Of a DNA stretch of 64,000 nucleotides, positions 42,616 to 52,500 are shown one piece after another. The translations under genes and the position numbers were made by a program. The stretch comes from Coprococcus ammoniilyticus (GTDB lineage: Bacteria; Bacillota; Clostridia; Lachnospirales; Lachnospiraceae): assembly GCF_025567345.1 (NCBI RefSeq), contig NZ_JAOQJS010000001.1:434001-498000 (forward strand), written 5' to 3'. The notes below the pieces were generated by a model. The model saw only the letters and a program-made list of their open reading frames with translations, was not told the origin of the DNA and did not search any database. Each line of letters begins with the position of its first letter. Positions within the stretch are counted from its first letter, which is position 1.

Positions 42616-44760
42616 ATGAATGATAACAGACATACAGACACCAGACATGAAATATATTTACAGATGCCGCTTTATGTGATCGCATTATTTGTACTTTGTG
42701 ATATCTGGATGCTGACGGTCAGTGTTGTTGCAGGAATTGTAGGGATCATATTTACTGCAGTGTACTCGGTTGTGGTGATAGTCCTTTATATTTCTTCCAG
42801 AGTGTCCAGTGAAGCCGCATACGCAAATCGTGCAATGGAAAATGGGCGGGTTCAGAAAGATCTGATCCGTGAGTTCCCGATTCCATATGCGATACTGGAT
42901 AAGACAGGCAGGATCGCATGGGCGAATGATGAATTTGCTCATATTACGAACACCAGCAAGCGGAAGCTGATGCGTCTGACTGCGATGCAGGTATTTGAGG
43001 GACTGACCCATGAGATGATACCGGGTGAGTGTGATGAGCCGGTACATGCGGATATTGAATACGATGGAAAAGAGTACAGGGTTGAGATTAAGAATATTCG
43101 CGTAAATCCGGATGGACCGGTAGACAGTGTCCAGGAACAGGAGACCTCAGAACATGAGGAGGAAATGGAGAATCTGCCGGTTACAGAGGACCAGCCACAG
43201 GAGAAGAAAACGATCAAACGGAAAAAACATACAGGAGTTACAAACTTCACCGCTATGTATCTGTTTGATATGACAGAACGGAATAAACTGGCAAAAGAGA
43301 ATGAAGAGCAGAAGCTGGTGACCGGTCTGATCTACATTGATAATTACGATGAGATATTTGATGACCTGGAAGAGGTAAGACATTCTCTGCTGGTTGCTCT
43401 CGTCGATCGAAAGATCAATAAATATATGGCAAACGTAGATGCCATTGTACGTTCCTTTGAGAAGGACAAGTACATGTTTGTTATGCCGAAAAAATATCTT
43501 CCACAGCTTCAGGAGAATAAGTTTGCGTTGCTGGATGAAGTAAAAGCAATCAATATCGGAAATGATCTTCCATTGACGCTTTCAATCAGTCTGGGCACGG
43601 AATATAAGAGCTTTATAGAAGATTTTGAAGCTGCCCGTTCTGCAATGGAACTTGCACTTGGACGAGGTGGTGATCAGGTTGTATTAAAGTCGAATGACAA
43701 GATCACTTATTACGGCGGACGTAGTCAGGGCACTGAGAAATCAACTAGAGTAAAAGCCCGTGTTAAGACACTGGCATTCAAGGAATTACTGGAAACAAAA
43801 GAAAAAGTTATCATTATGGCGCATAAGAATCCGGATATGGATGCATTTGGATCGGCGATCGGCGTATACCGGATGGTAAATTCCATGAATAAGGAGGCAC
43901 ATATCGTAATCAATGAAGTGTCCTCTGCCATCAGTCCGATCTATGGTAATTTTACTGCCAACAGTATGTATGGGGATGATATGATCATCAACAATGAGCA
44001 GGCGATCGAGATGATCAATGCTGATACCATGCTGGTTGTTGTGGATGTCAATAATCCAAGTCTGACGGAATGTGAGGAGCTGATCTCCTATGCAAAGACG
44101 GTAGTTGTATTCGACCATCACAGACAGACCAAGGATGTCATTGCCAATGCAACCCTTTCTTATGTAGAACCATTTGCATCATCTGCATGTGAAATGATCG
44201 CAGAGATGTTGCAGTACATGGATGAAAAAATTAAGTTGCGTCCGTCCGAGGCGGATGCTATGTATGCCGGGATCCTGATCGATACGGATAATTTCCTGAC
44301 AAAGACAGGCGTGCGTACCTTTGAAGCGGCCGCATATTTAAGAAGAAGCGGTGCGGATGTTATGCGTGTCCGTAAGATGTTCCGGAGTGATATTGATTCT
44401 TACAGACAGAAGGCAGATGGTGTCAGAAATGCCGAGATGGTTCTCGGAATGTTTGCGGTATCTGTATTTGAACCGAAAGAAGGTCCGGAGTCACCGATCG
44501 TATTGACAGCGAAGGTGGCAAACGAGATGTTAAATATAGCAGGCGTGCGTGCCTCCTTTGTCATTGCACAGCTTGGAGATGATGTTAAGATATCAGCCCG
44601 GTCGATCGATGATGTAAATGTACAGATCATCATGGAACGTATGGGTGGCGGTGGCCATGCGAATATTGCAGCCGCACAGTTTACGAATACAACAAAGGAA
44701 GAAGTAAAGGAACAGCTTGTCAATTTACTTGAGGAGATGTATAAGGAAGGAGATATTTAA
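42616..44760 (+). CDS. gdpP: Cyclic-di-AMP phosphodiesterase GdpP (DHH family)
   Basis: 714 residues. Domains in order: two membrane segments (about 15-60), a degenerate PAS domain (about 85-150), a charged insert (about 165-205: Glu/Gln/Lys-rich), a GGDEF-like domain lacking the GGDEF motif but keeping SISLGTEYKSF, then the DHH/DHHA1 phosphodiesterase (about 385-710). Catalytic motifs are AHKNPDMDAFGSAIG, VVDVNNPS, FDHHRQ and GGGGHANIAAAQ. It degrades c-di-AMP, which controls potassium, osmotic and cell-wall balance. It is followed by rplI with one base between, a conserved Firmicute order. Confidence 0.97.
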   Translation: MNDNRHTDTRHEIYLQMPLYVIALFVLCDIWMLTVSVVAGIVGIIFTAVYSVVVIVLYISSRVSSEAAYANRAMENGRVQKDLIREFPIPYAILDKTGRIAWANDEFAHITNTSKRKLMRLTAMQVFEGLTHEMIPGECDEPVHADIEYDGKEYRVEIKNIRVNPDGPVDSVQEQETSEHEEEMENLPVTEDQPQEKKTIKRKKHTGVTNFTAMYLFDMTERNKLAKENEEQKLVTGLIYIDNYDEIFDDLEEVRHSLLVALVDRKINKYMANVDAIVRSFEKDKYMFVMPKKYLPQLQENKFALLDEVKAINIGNDLPLTLSISLGTEYKSFIEDFEAARSAMELALGRGGDQVVLKSNDKITYYGGRSQGTEKSTRVKARVKTLAFKELLETKEKVIIMAHKNPDMDAFGSAIGVYRMVNSMNKEAHIVINEVSSAISPIYGNFTANSMYGDDMIINNEQAIEMINADTMLVVVDVNNPSLTECEELISYAKTVVVFDHHRQTKDVIANATLSYVEPFASSACEMIAEMLQYMDEKIKLRPSEADAMYAGILIDTDNFLTKTGVRTFEAAAYLRRSGADVMRVRKMFRSDIDSYRQKADGVRNAEMVLGMFAVSVFEPKEGPESPIVLTAKVANEMLNIAGVRASFVIAQLGDDVKISARSIDDVNVQIIMERMGGGGHANIAAAQFTNTTKEEVKEQLVNLLEEMYKEGDI

Positions 44761-44761
44761 T

Positions 44762-45211
44762 ATGAAGGTTATCTTACTGGAAGATGTAAAGAGTCTCGGA
44801 AAAAAAGGAGAGCTGGTAAATGTCAGTGACGGTCATGCCAGAAATTATATCATCCCGAGAAAGCTGGGACTTGAGGCAACACCGAAGAACCTGAATGATT
44901 ATAAGTTAAAGAAAGCGCATGAAGAAAAGGTTGCAGCAGAGAATCTTGCAGCAGCAAAAGCGCTGGCAGCAGAGCTTGAAAAGGCATCTGTAGCCGTCGG
45001 TATCAAGGTAGGAGAAGGCGGAAGGGCATTTGGTTCTGTATCCTCCAAGGAGATCTCAGATGCGATCAAGAGCCAGTTGCATTATGATATTGATAAAAAG
45101 AAAATCGTGCTGAAGGATGCGATCAAAGCAATGGGAACATTTACTGTTAAGATCAAGCTGCATCCACAGGTACAGGCAGAGCTAACAGTAAAGGTAGAAG
45201 AGGCTGACTAA
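44762..45211 (+). CDS. rplI: 50S ribosomal protein L9
   Basis: 149 residues. ATG 44762 matches the universal start MKVILLEDVKSLGKKGELV; the longer in-frame ORF from 44717 overlaps gdpP and is rejected. The N-terminal part binds 23S rRNA, and NYIIPRKLGLEAT lies at about residues 30-42. The C-terminal domain is linked by a long lysine-rich helix. The stop TAA and the dnaB ATG overlap by one base (45211), so translation is coupled. Confidence 0.98.
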   Translation: MKVILLEDVKSLGKKGELVNVSDGHARNYIIPRKLGLEATPKNLNDYKLKKAHEEKVAAENLAAAKALAAELEKASVAVGIKVGEGGRAFGSVSSKEISDAIKSQLHYDIDKKKIVLKDAIKAMGTFTVKIKLHPQVQAELTVKVEEAD

Positions 45212-46551
45212 TGGAAGACGCATTTATCAGGAAGAAACAACCATATAACCTGGATGCAGAACAGTCAGTTATCGGTTCTATGATCATGGATCGTGATGCG
45301 ATCGTAGACGTATCGGATATACTTACGAAGGAAGACTTTTACAGTGCACAGAATGCGATTCTGTATGAGAACATGATCGAGCTGTTCAAGGAAGGAATGG
45401 CGGTCGATCTGATCACGCTGAATAACCGGCTCCGGGAGAAGAATATTCCGGAAGATGTGGCGGGTATGAGTTATATTGCAGATATCATAGCCGCAGTGCC
45501 AACCTCGGCAAATGCCAAGTATTATGCGAAGATCGTAGCAGATAAAGCGGTGCTTCGCCGTATGATCAAGATGTGTGAGGATGTTGAAAAGGACTGTTAT
45601 CTGGATACGGATGACGTGGATGGTCTGCTTGAGACAGCAGAGAGTGGGATCTACAAGATCGTACAGCAGAGAAACGGTGCAAATGATTTTGCGTCAATCG
45701 ATTCGATCGTATTAGATGTTATCGATCAGATCGAGGCTGCATCCAGACAGAACACCAGAGTTACCGGTGTGCCGACCGGATTTATCGATCTGGATAACAT
45801 GCTGACAGGTCTGCATGGATCGGAACTGATCCTGGTAGCGGCTCGTCCTGCTATGGGTAAAACTGCATTTGTCTTAAATATCGCACATCATGTAGCTGTA
45901 AAGAAGCGTATTCCGGTAGCAATATTCAGTTTGGAAATGTCGAAGGAACAGTTGGTAACACGTATGATCGCGCTGGATTCACTTGTTAATTCACAGAAGA
46001 TCCAGACGGGACAGCTTGTAGATGATGAATGGGATAAGATCATGGAGAGTACAGAGGTTATTGCTGATGCCCCGATCTTTGTTGATGATAATTCTGCGAT
46101 CACGGTAGCCGACCTGCGTTCCAAATGCAGAAAATTAAAACAGAACAACGACCTGGGGCTTATTATCATCGACTATTTACAGTTGATGAGCACGAACAAG
46201 CATGTAGAGTCCAGACAGCAGTTTATTTCTGATACATCGCGAGCATTAAAGGTGCTTGCAAGAGAACTGAATGTTCCGGTTATTACCCTGTCACAGTTGA
46301 ACCGTGCAGTTGACTCCAGACCGGATCATAAGCCGGTGCTTGCCGATCTGCGTGAATCCGGTGCGATCGAGCAGGATGCCGATGTTGTTATGTTCATCTA
46401 TCGTGATGATTATTACAATCCGGATACCGAGAAAAAAGGTATCGCTGAGATCATCATCGCAAAACAAAGAAAAGGTGCGACAGGTTCCGTTGATCTTGTA
46501 TGGATGCAGGATTACACGAAGTTTGCAAATAAAGAGCACCCGCAGATGTAA
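45211..46551 (+). CDS. dnaB: Replicative DNA helicase
   Basis: 446 residues. Hexameric helicase of the replication fork. The N-terminal domain includes NLDAEQSVIGSMIMDRDAI and PTSANAKYYAKIV; the ATPase domain has Walker A AARPAMGKTAF (about residue 210), SLEMSKEQLVTRM, Walker B IIIDYLQLM (about residue 312) and the late QLNRAVDSRPDHKPVLADLRESGAIEQDADVV. The order gdpP-rplI-dnaB is common in Firmicutes and supports the assignments. Downstream of the stop is a short AT-rich gap of 92 bases before fabV. Confidence 0.97.
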   Translation: MEDAFIRKKQPYNLDAEQSVIGSMIMDRDAIVDVSDILTKEDFYSAQNAILYENMIELFKEGMAVDLITLNNRLREKNIPEDVAGMSYIADIIAAVPTSANAKYYAKIVADKAVLRRMIKMCEDVEKDCYLDTDDVDGLLETAESGIYKIVQQRNGANDFASIDSIVLDVIDQIEAASRQNTRVTGVPTGFIDLDNMLTGLHGSELILVAARPAMGKTAFVLNIAHHVAVKKRIPVAIFSLEMSKEQLVTRMIALDSLVNSQKIQTGQLVDDEWDKIMESTEVIADAPIFVDDNSAITVADLRSKCRKLKQNNDLGLIIIDYLQLMSTNKHVESRQQFISDTSRALKVLARELNVPVITLSQLNRAVDSRPDHKPVLADLRESGAIEQDADVVMFIYRDDYYNPDTEKKGIAEIIIAKQRKGATGSVDLVWMQDYTKFANKEHPQM

Positions 46552-46643
46552 CGGATCAGAAAAAAGATATTAATACGGAATGTATAAATATAAATCGAGA
46601 AAGAAAGTCCGAATAAATCGGAAGATCAGAGGAGAAAATTAAA

Positions 46644-47798
46644 ATGGTAGTAGAACCAAGAGTAAAGGATTATATCTGTACCACCGCTCATCCGGTTGGT
46701 TGTGCAGAAAATGTAAAGAATCAGATTAAGTATGTAAAGGCACAGCCAAAGGTTGAGGGACCAAAGAAGGTACTTGTGATCGGAGCATCGACCGGATATG
46801 GACTCGCTTCCAGAATCGCAGTTGCATTTGGCTATGATGCAGATACACTTGGTGTTATGTTCGAGAAGGAATCCAATGGAAGAAGAACAGCGACCGCAGG
46901 CTTCTATAATACAAGAGCATTTGAAGAAGAAGCAAAGAAGGCTGGTCTGTATGCAAAATCCATCAACGGAGATGCATTCTCACTGGAGATCAAACAGCAG
47001 GTAATTGATACGATCAAGGCAGATCTTGGAACTGTCGATATGGTTATTTACAGCCTTGCAGCACCAAGACGTGTAACACCGGATGGGCATAAGTATTCTT
47101 CTGTACTTAAGACTGTAGGTGAGGAGTATTCCAATAAGACTTTAGTTCTGAAGGACAATACAGTAACAATGGCACATATCCCGGCAGCAACCGAGGAAGA
47201 GATTGAGAACACCATCAAGGTTATGGGTGGTGAGGACTGGATCGACTGGATGCAGGCATTATCAGATGCAGGTGTTCTGGCAGAGCATGTGACAACTGTT
47301 GCATATTCTTATATCGGACCAAAGATCACATTCCCAATCTATGCGGAAGGTTCGATCGGTATGGCAAAGAAGGATCTGTACAGATCAAGTGATATTATCA
47401 ATGAGAAGTTTGCAAATGTTACATCTTATATTGCAATCAACAAGGCACTTGTAACACAGTCCAGTGCAGCAATTCCTGTTGTTCCGTTATACATCACGCT
47501 GTTATATAAGCAGATGAAGGCAAAGGGTGTTCATGAGGGCTGTATCGAGCAGATGGCAAGACTTTTCCTTGATAAGATGGCTGGAGAAGCAGAGACAGAC
47601 GAGAATGGATTTATTCGTATGGATGACTGGGAAATGGCAGATGACATTCAGGAAGCAGTTGCAAAGAACTGGGATGCGGTTACCAGCGAAAATGTAAAAG
47701 AACTTGCAGATATCGATGGATACTGGGATGAGTTCTACAATATGTTCGGATTTAAGATCGATGGTGTAGATTACAGTGCAGATGTAGATATTATGTAA
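46644..47798 (+). CDS. fabV: Trans-2-enoyl-CoA/ACP reductase FabV
   Basis: 384 residues, AGAGGAG upstream. NADH-dependent reductase of the short-chain fold that saturates trans-2-enoyl-CoA or ACP. Seen: VIGASTGYGLASRIA (nucleotide loop, about residue 48), AAPRRVTPDG, and the catalytic Y-x8-K pair in IYAEGSIGMAKKDL near residue 236, preceded by YSYIGPKITFPI. This is the FabV/Ter type rather than FabI or FabK. In clostridia such enzymes supply butyryl-CoA or fatty acid chains. Slightly shorter than the roughly 400 residues of well-known FabV. A terminator follows. Confidence 0.95.
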   Translation: MVVEPRVKDYICTTAHPVGCAENVKNQIKYVKAQPKVEGPKKVLVIGASTGYGLASRIAVAFGYDADTLGVMFEKESNGRRTATAGFYNTRAFEEEAKKAGLYAKSINGDAFSLEIKQQVIDTIKADLGTVDMVIYSLAAPRRVTPDGHKYSSVLKTVGEEYSNKTLVLKDNTVTMAHIPAATEEEIENTIKVMGGEDWIDWMQALSDAGVLAEHVTTVAYSYIGPKITFPIYAEGSIGMAKKDLYRSSDIINEKFANVTSYIAINKALVTQSSAAIPVVPLYITLLYKQMKAKGVHEGCIEQMARLFLDKMAGEAETDENGFIRMDDWEMADDIQEAVAKNWDAVTSENVKELADIDGYWDEFYNMFGFKIDGVDYSADVDIM

Positions 47799-47818
47799 GG
47801 AAACAATTGTGACAATAG

Positions 47819-47851
47819 ACGGGTTCATCGGAAGGTGGATCCGTTTTTTAC
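47819..47851 (+). terminator. Terminator after fabV
   Basis: ACGGGTTCA (47819-47827) and TGGATCCGT (47836-47844) form a nine-pair stem with two G-U pairs, followed by TTTTTT. Confidence 0.75.
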
Positions 47852-48008
47852 TTTATTCACAAAATATGTTCTGTAAAAAAGCGTTCCGTTCAGGTGTGAA
47901 AATCACAAGGGTTTGGGCAAGGGTTTGGTTTTTATGTCTGAAAGGTTTGCTATACAAAAACAGGAATAAATAATATAATCTATAAGCGTCAGGGTTATGG
48001 GGGTATGT

Positions 48009-49511
48009 ATGAAACAAATGAATAACGAGATAATTTATCCACGATCGGAAGAAGAAGTGTTGCTGATATTAGCGACAGCAAAAAAAGAAGGCCATCTGTT
48101 AGAGATTGTTTTTGATGAGTTTGTGAAGAAACCATTTTCTATGCCGGTACTTTGGGGGTGCCGGGCATATTTCTACGGGCTGAAAAAAGAAGAGCTGTCC
48201 GCACATCCGGTTCTGTTTACTCATCTTGCATTGCTATCTGCTATGGATGGGGACTTGAGTCAGGCAAAAGCATATGTACAGTTTATGGGGAAGACACCGC
48301 GGCTGGTGAAAATGGATACATATGATATGATGGACATTTGTCGTATCAAAACAGAACTTGTCATGCCATATATAAGTGATGCAATGTTTTTTCGGATCGT
48401 AAGCTTTCTAATTGAAGAAGAACTGGTGCCTGTGATGGGTCTTACGCTTTCAGCATGCAGACCAAGTATACTGAATGGTTTTCGCGACTTTACAAGATAT
48501 GGAAAATATCTGAAAAAAAGCAAGGACGAGATAACAGAAGCCGCATGCCGATTATATGGTGGAAGTGTTGGACAGAAAGTGTATGAGATCATGCTGGCAG
48601 AGTGGTATTATCAGAACAATAATTGTTTTGAAGCACTGATTCTTGTTACCGGAACGATTCCATTGATCGAGCAGGAGAGGGATATGCGTTGTCTGTTTGT
48701 GGCACTTGCACTTCAGATGAAGATCCTTTTGGTAAATGGACAGACAAAAGCTGCACGTCCTTTGGTGGAAAAGATTCGGAAACGGATACAGATTACGGGA
48801 TGGGATGAATTAACTTCAAGTCTGAACGCAATCGAATGTCTTGGTGCCTGTTATGATGGGCGACTACAGGATGTAGAGCGTTGGTTAGATGAGATAGCAC
48901 CGGATGAGAATAAGGGCATCTTCATGATGGATATGTATGCATGGATGGTTAAGGTGCGATGTTATATACAGACAGGCAAATATATGGCTGCCTATGTATT
49001 GACACACCAGCTTATTGCATTGTTGATTCCGGGCAGACGTTATATGGATTTGTGTGAATGCTATATGTTGTCAGCTATCATATATTATAAGATGAAGAAT
49101 ATGGAAGGCATGTGTGAGGAGCTTTCCAAGGCTATTGTGCTTGCAAAAAGGTGCGGTTATATCAGACTGCTTGCGGACACGGGCAATTGTATGGTACAAA
49201 TGCTGACAATTTATCAGAAAGAATATGAAGAAGATTCCTTCATAAGTGAGATTAAGGAACTTGCATATTCGGTCGGTACTTATTTCCCTGATTATTTAAA
49301 ATCTCCATATGAATATTATGAACCTCTGACTCAGATGGAAGAGAAAGTCTTTCGTTTGATGGCACAGGGCTTAAGTAATGATGATATTGCACGACAACTG
49401 GGCAAAAAGACGGGAACTGTGAAGTTCCATAGCTGTAATATCTTTCGTAAGCTGCAGGTTCCGACGCGTCAGGAGGCAGTCGAACGCGGTCGGGAGATTG
49501 GTCTGTTATAA
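48009..49511 (+). CDS. LuxR-type transcriptional regulator with helical N-terminal repeats
   Basis: About 500 residues (ATG 48009 after GGGGG; 47997 possible). The C-terminal 60 residues form a LuxR helix-turn-helix: TQMEEKVFRLMAQGLSNDDIARQLG and TVKFHSCNIFRKLQV. The long N-terminal region has repeated helical pairs with TPR-like spacing (for example IRIKTELVMPYI, YYQNNNCFEALILV, CYIQTGKYMAAYVL), similar to MalT-type sensor domains but with no ATPase P-loop. A ligand is unknown. Because the secreted repeat protein at 49580 follows on the same strand, local control of that gene is likely. A TATAAT box at 47974-47979 lies about 30 bases upstream. Confidence 0.85.
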   Translation: MKQMNNEIIYPRSEEEVLLILATAKKEGHLLEIVFDEFVKKPFSMPVLWGCRAYFYGLKKEELSAHPVLFTHLALLSAMDGDLSQAKAYVQFMGKTPRLVKMDTYDMMDICRIKTELVMPYISDAMFFRIVSFLIEEELVPVMGLTLSACRPSILNGFRDFTRYGKYLKKSKDEITEAACRLYGGSVGQKVYEIMLAEWYYQNNNCFEALILVTGTIPLIEQERDMRCLFVALALQMKILLVNGQTKAARPLVEKIRKRIQITGWDELTSSLNAIECLGACYDGRLQDVERWLDEIAPDENKGIFMMDMYAWMVKVRCYIQTGKYMAAYVLTHQLIALLIPGRRYMDLCECYMLSAIIYYKMKNMEGMCEELSKAIVLAKRCGYIRLLADTGNCMVQMLTIYQKEYEEDSFISEIKELAYSVGTYFPDYLKSPYEYYEPLTQMEEKVFRLMAQGLSNDDIARQLGKKTGTVKFHSCNIFRKLQVPTRQEAVERGREIGLL

Positions 49512-49526
49512 AACAGACGCTTTAAT

Positions 49527-49554
49527 ATATAAGAGCATTTGGCTCTTTTATATA
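49527..49554 (+). terminator. Terminator or leader hairpin after the LuxR gene
   Basis: ATATAAGAGC pairs with GCTCTTTTATAT, loop ATTTG, 16 bases after the LuxR stop and ahead of the surface-protein ribosome site. Could be a terminator or attenuator. Confidence 0.6.
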
Positions 49555-49579
49555 GAAAAATAAAAAGGAGGAAATAAGA

Positions 49580-52500
49580 TTGAAACAGAAAATTAAATTT
49601 GTGAAGCGTTTCATGTCAGTGGTAGTGGCTGCAGTTATGGTGTTTGCAACGGTTGCAGGTATCGGTAACTTTTTTCCGAATATAAAGTCGGAAGCGGCGA
49701 CACGTCAGACGCTGTATATCTGTGATATTAAATCCGGTGGATTTAGTGCCAATTATGCAGGATATACAAGACTGTCTAGTGATGGAAATGCGGGAAATGT
49801 AAACAGGGGATGTGGTAAAGGTTCAGATGAATACATCTGGGTAAAGACGACCACAGATCCGGCACAGGCATATACAAGGATATGGTCTGTATGGCAGAAT
49901 AATTCAGGTACTTCAAGCAGTCTTGACGGATATAGCGTTGAGAGAAAGACGGGTGACCTGAATGATGGTGTAGGTTCAAAATCCGGTTATATCTACATCT
50001 ATGCAACAAAGGACAGGAATGCTGGAGATCCAATCTCATCACTTGGTATCTGGAATGACACTGATAAAAAGCTGCAGTATGCCGGAGGAAATTCAGGAAG
50101 CAGTCTTAAAAGCCAGAATGCAGAGAGGGTCGAGAATGTTGACAGCAACTGGAACAAGATTGATGGAGATCTCAATAAAAATGCCGGAGGTGCATATATT
50201 TATCTTTATTGTAAGAGAGCACCTTATGTGATTCCGAATGATATAAGGATTACTTTTGATGGTGAATATCATAGAGGATATGTAGAGTCAAAGACATCCG
50301 GTGTATCGATCTCATATGATAATACCGGTATGTATCAGGTAGGAAGTAATACTACAAAATATGCGGTGTCAAAATCCGGTATGGAGACAGCGTATGGTAC
50401 ATTTACAAATACGATCACTGATCCATATGGCTATGACAAATATACGAAGCTGGAGGAAGGACTCTGGCTTGGAGTAAAGAGCACAGCGGAAACAGCAACA
50501 AAAGATGACTATTCTTATTCGGAGACGGATGGACTTACGATCAAATCTGATAAGGAGATGATCCTGTTCGGAACAAAATCCGGTAAGGTTATGAAGGGTC
50601 AGATCAAGGCAGCAGGGGATATTGATGTGAATCTTGCGATCCGTAGTCTGACGATCACACGGAATACTCAGGGGGCAGCGATCACAGTAAATCCGGCAGA
50701 GGGTAAGACCGTGACGATCACTGCTTACGGAACAAACAATCTGACATCATCGGGAGCTTATGCAGCGATCCAGAAGAATGGAAGCGGTAAGCTGGTGCTG
50801 ACTTCTACGACGAAAGGTACTATAAATGCAACTGCCGGTAACAATGCGACATATGGAGCAGCCGGTATCGGTGGTGGTACAGACAAAACCTTAAAGGTTG
50901 TTTCAAATATTGAGATAAATGGAAATGTAATTATAAAAGCAAGGGGATCACAGCCATCAAATGAAAGCTATGCAGCATATGGAGCAGCCGGTATCGGTTC
51001 TCAGTACAATATGCCGGTTGATGGCATCCGGATCTCAGAAAATGCAGACGTAACAGCAATTGGTGCAAACGGAGCAGCCGGTATCGGTTCCGGTGCAAAT
51101 GCTGATGCTGCCAATATCGAGATTGCAGGCGGAATCGTAAATGCAACAGCGGGAAGTGGAACGATCGGTTCTAAAAATATTGGCGGAGCCGGTATTGGTT
51201 CCGGTGCTTACATAAATGATGAAGCAAAGCTTGCTTCCGGTATTACCATTTCAGGAGGAACTGTAATAGCGACCGGTGGAGACGGCGGAGCCGGTATCGG
51301 TTCCGGATCTGATGTAGAAGCAACAGAGATTAAGGTAACAGGCGGTGTTGTAAAAAAAGCAACAGGCGGCACAGATGCAGCTGGTGTTGGCTCGGGAGCA
51401 AATGCAAAGGTATCATATATTATGATATCAGGTGGAACTGTAACAGCAGTTGGTGGAGCAAATGGAGCCGGTATCGGTTCCGGTCTGGCAGGTGCAGCCT
51501 CCGATATTTACATTTCAGGAAATGTAGCTGTAACGGTAACAGCAGGAACAGACGGAGCCGGTATCGGTTCCGGTAAGAATGCATCCGTTGATAATATCAA
51601 TATTTATTTAGAGTATGCAGGAAATCTGACTGTCGATGGTACAGAAAACGGAGCCGGTATTGGTTCCGGAGCAACAGATACTGTATCAGAGGCAACAAAT
51701 ATTAATATTTCAAATACAGGTTTTATTAGTATCAGAGCAAGAGGAAATGGAGCCGGTATCGGAGCCGGTCTGAATTCAGAGACAAGGGATATTAATATTA
51801 TCGGCGAGGTCGTTGAGACAAAAGGAAAGCTTATAGTTATTGCTGCAAATGGTCCGGCAATTGGTGCTTATGCAGGAGATGTTAAGAACGTAAATGTCTT
51901 AACAGATGCAACAGTCAACCTTAGTGCTGAAAATGGTATTGCAGTAGGAGCACTGAATGGCTCATCTGCTTCTGATATTACAATTATCGGTGATAATATC
52001 TGTGGAGCAAAGGCAGAGGATGTTCCTGTTCTGGGAACTGTTTCTAATTCTGTTCTGTTCGTAGGAAAGACATATGAGGTTTATGGAACAGCAACCATTC
52101 GCAAGAGTACACATATTAAAGCAGGAACAACATTAGAATTACCGTCATCATCCAAGTTGATCATTCCTAAGGACGTTGAACTTGTAGTTGATCCACAGCA
52201 TGATGATGTACTTCCGGGTGCACTTGTCTGGGCAGCTGACAGTGATGCACAGTTGATCATCAATGGTACTTTAACAGTTAAGGGAACAATGGCGATGGAT
52301 TCCGAATATGGTATCATTGTATTGAATGGTTCTCTTAATCTGGAAGAAAATGCTAATATTTATGGTAAGTTCTTTATGAATGGTAAATATACCGGAAATG
52401 GTGTTATCACAAAGGGAAAGAATCAGACTCCGGAGGAAGGGGAGATTGCAGTATACCTTGAACTGGATATTGATGATGGTGTAACCTACAATGCAAAGGG

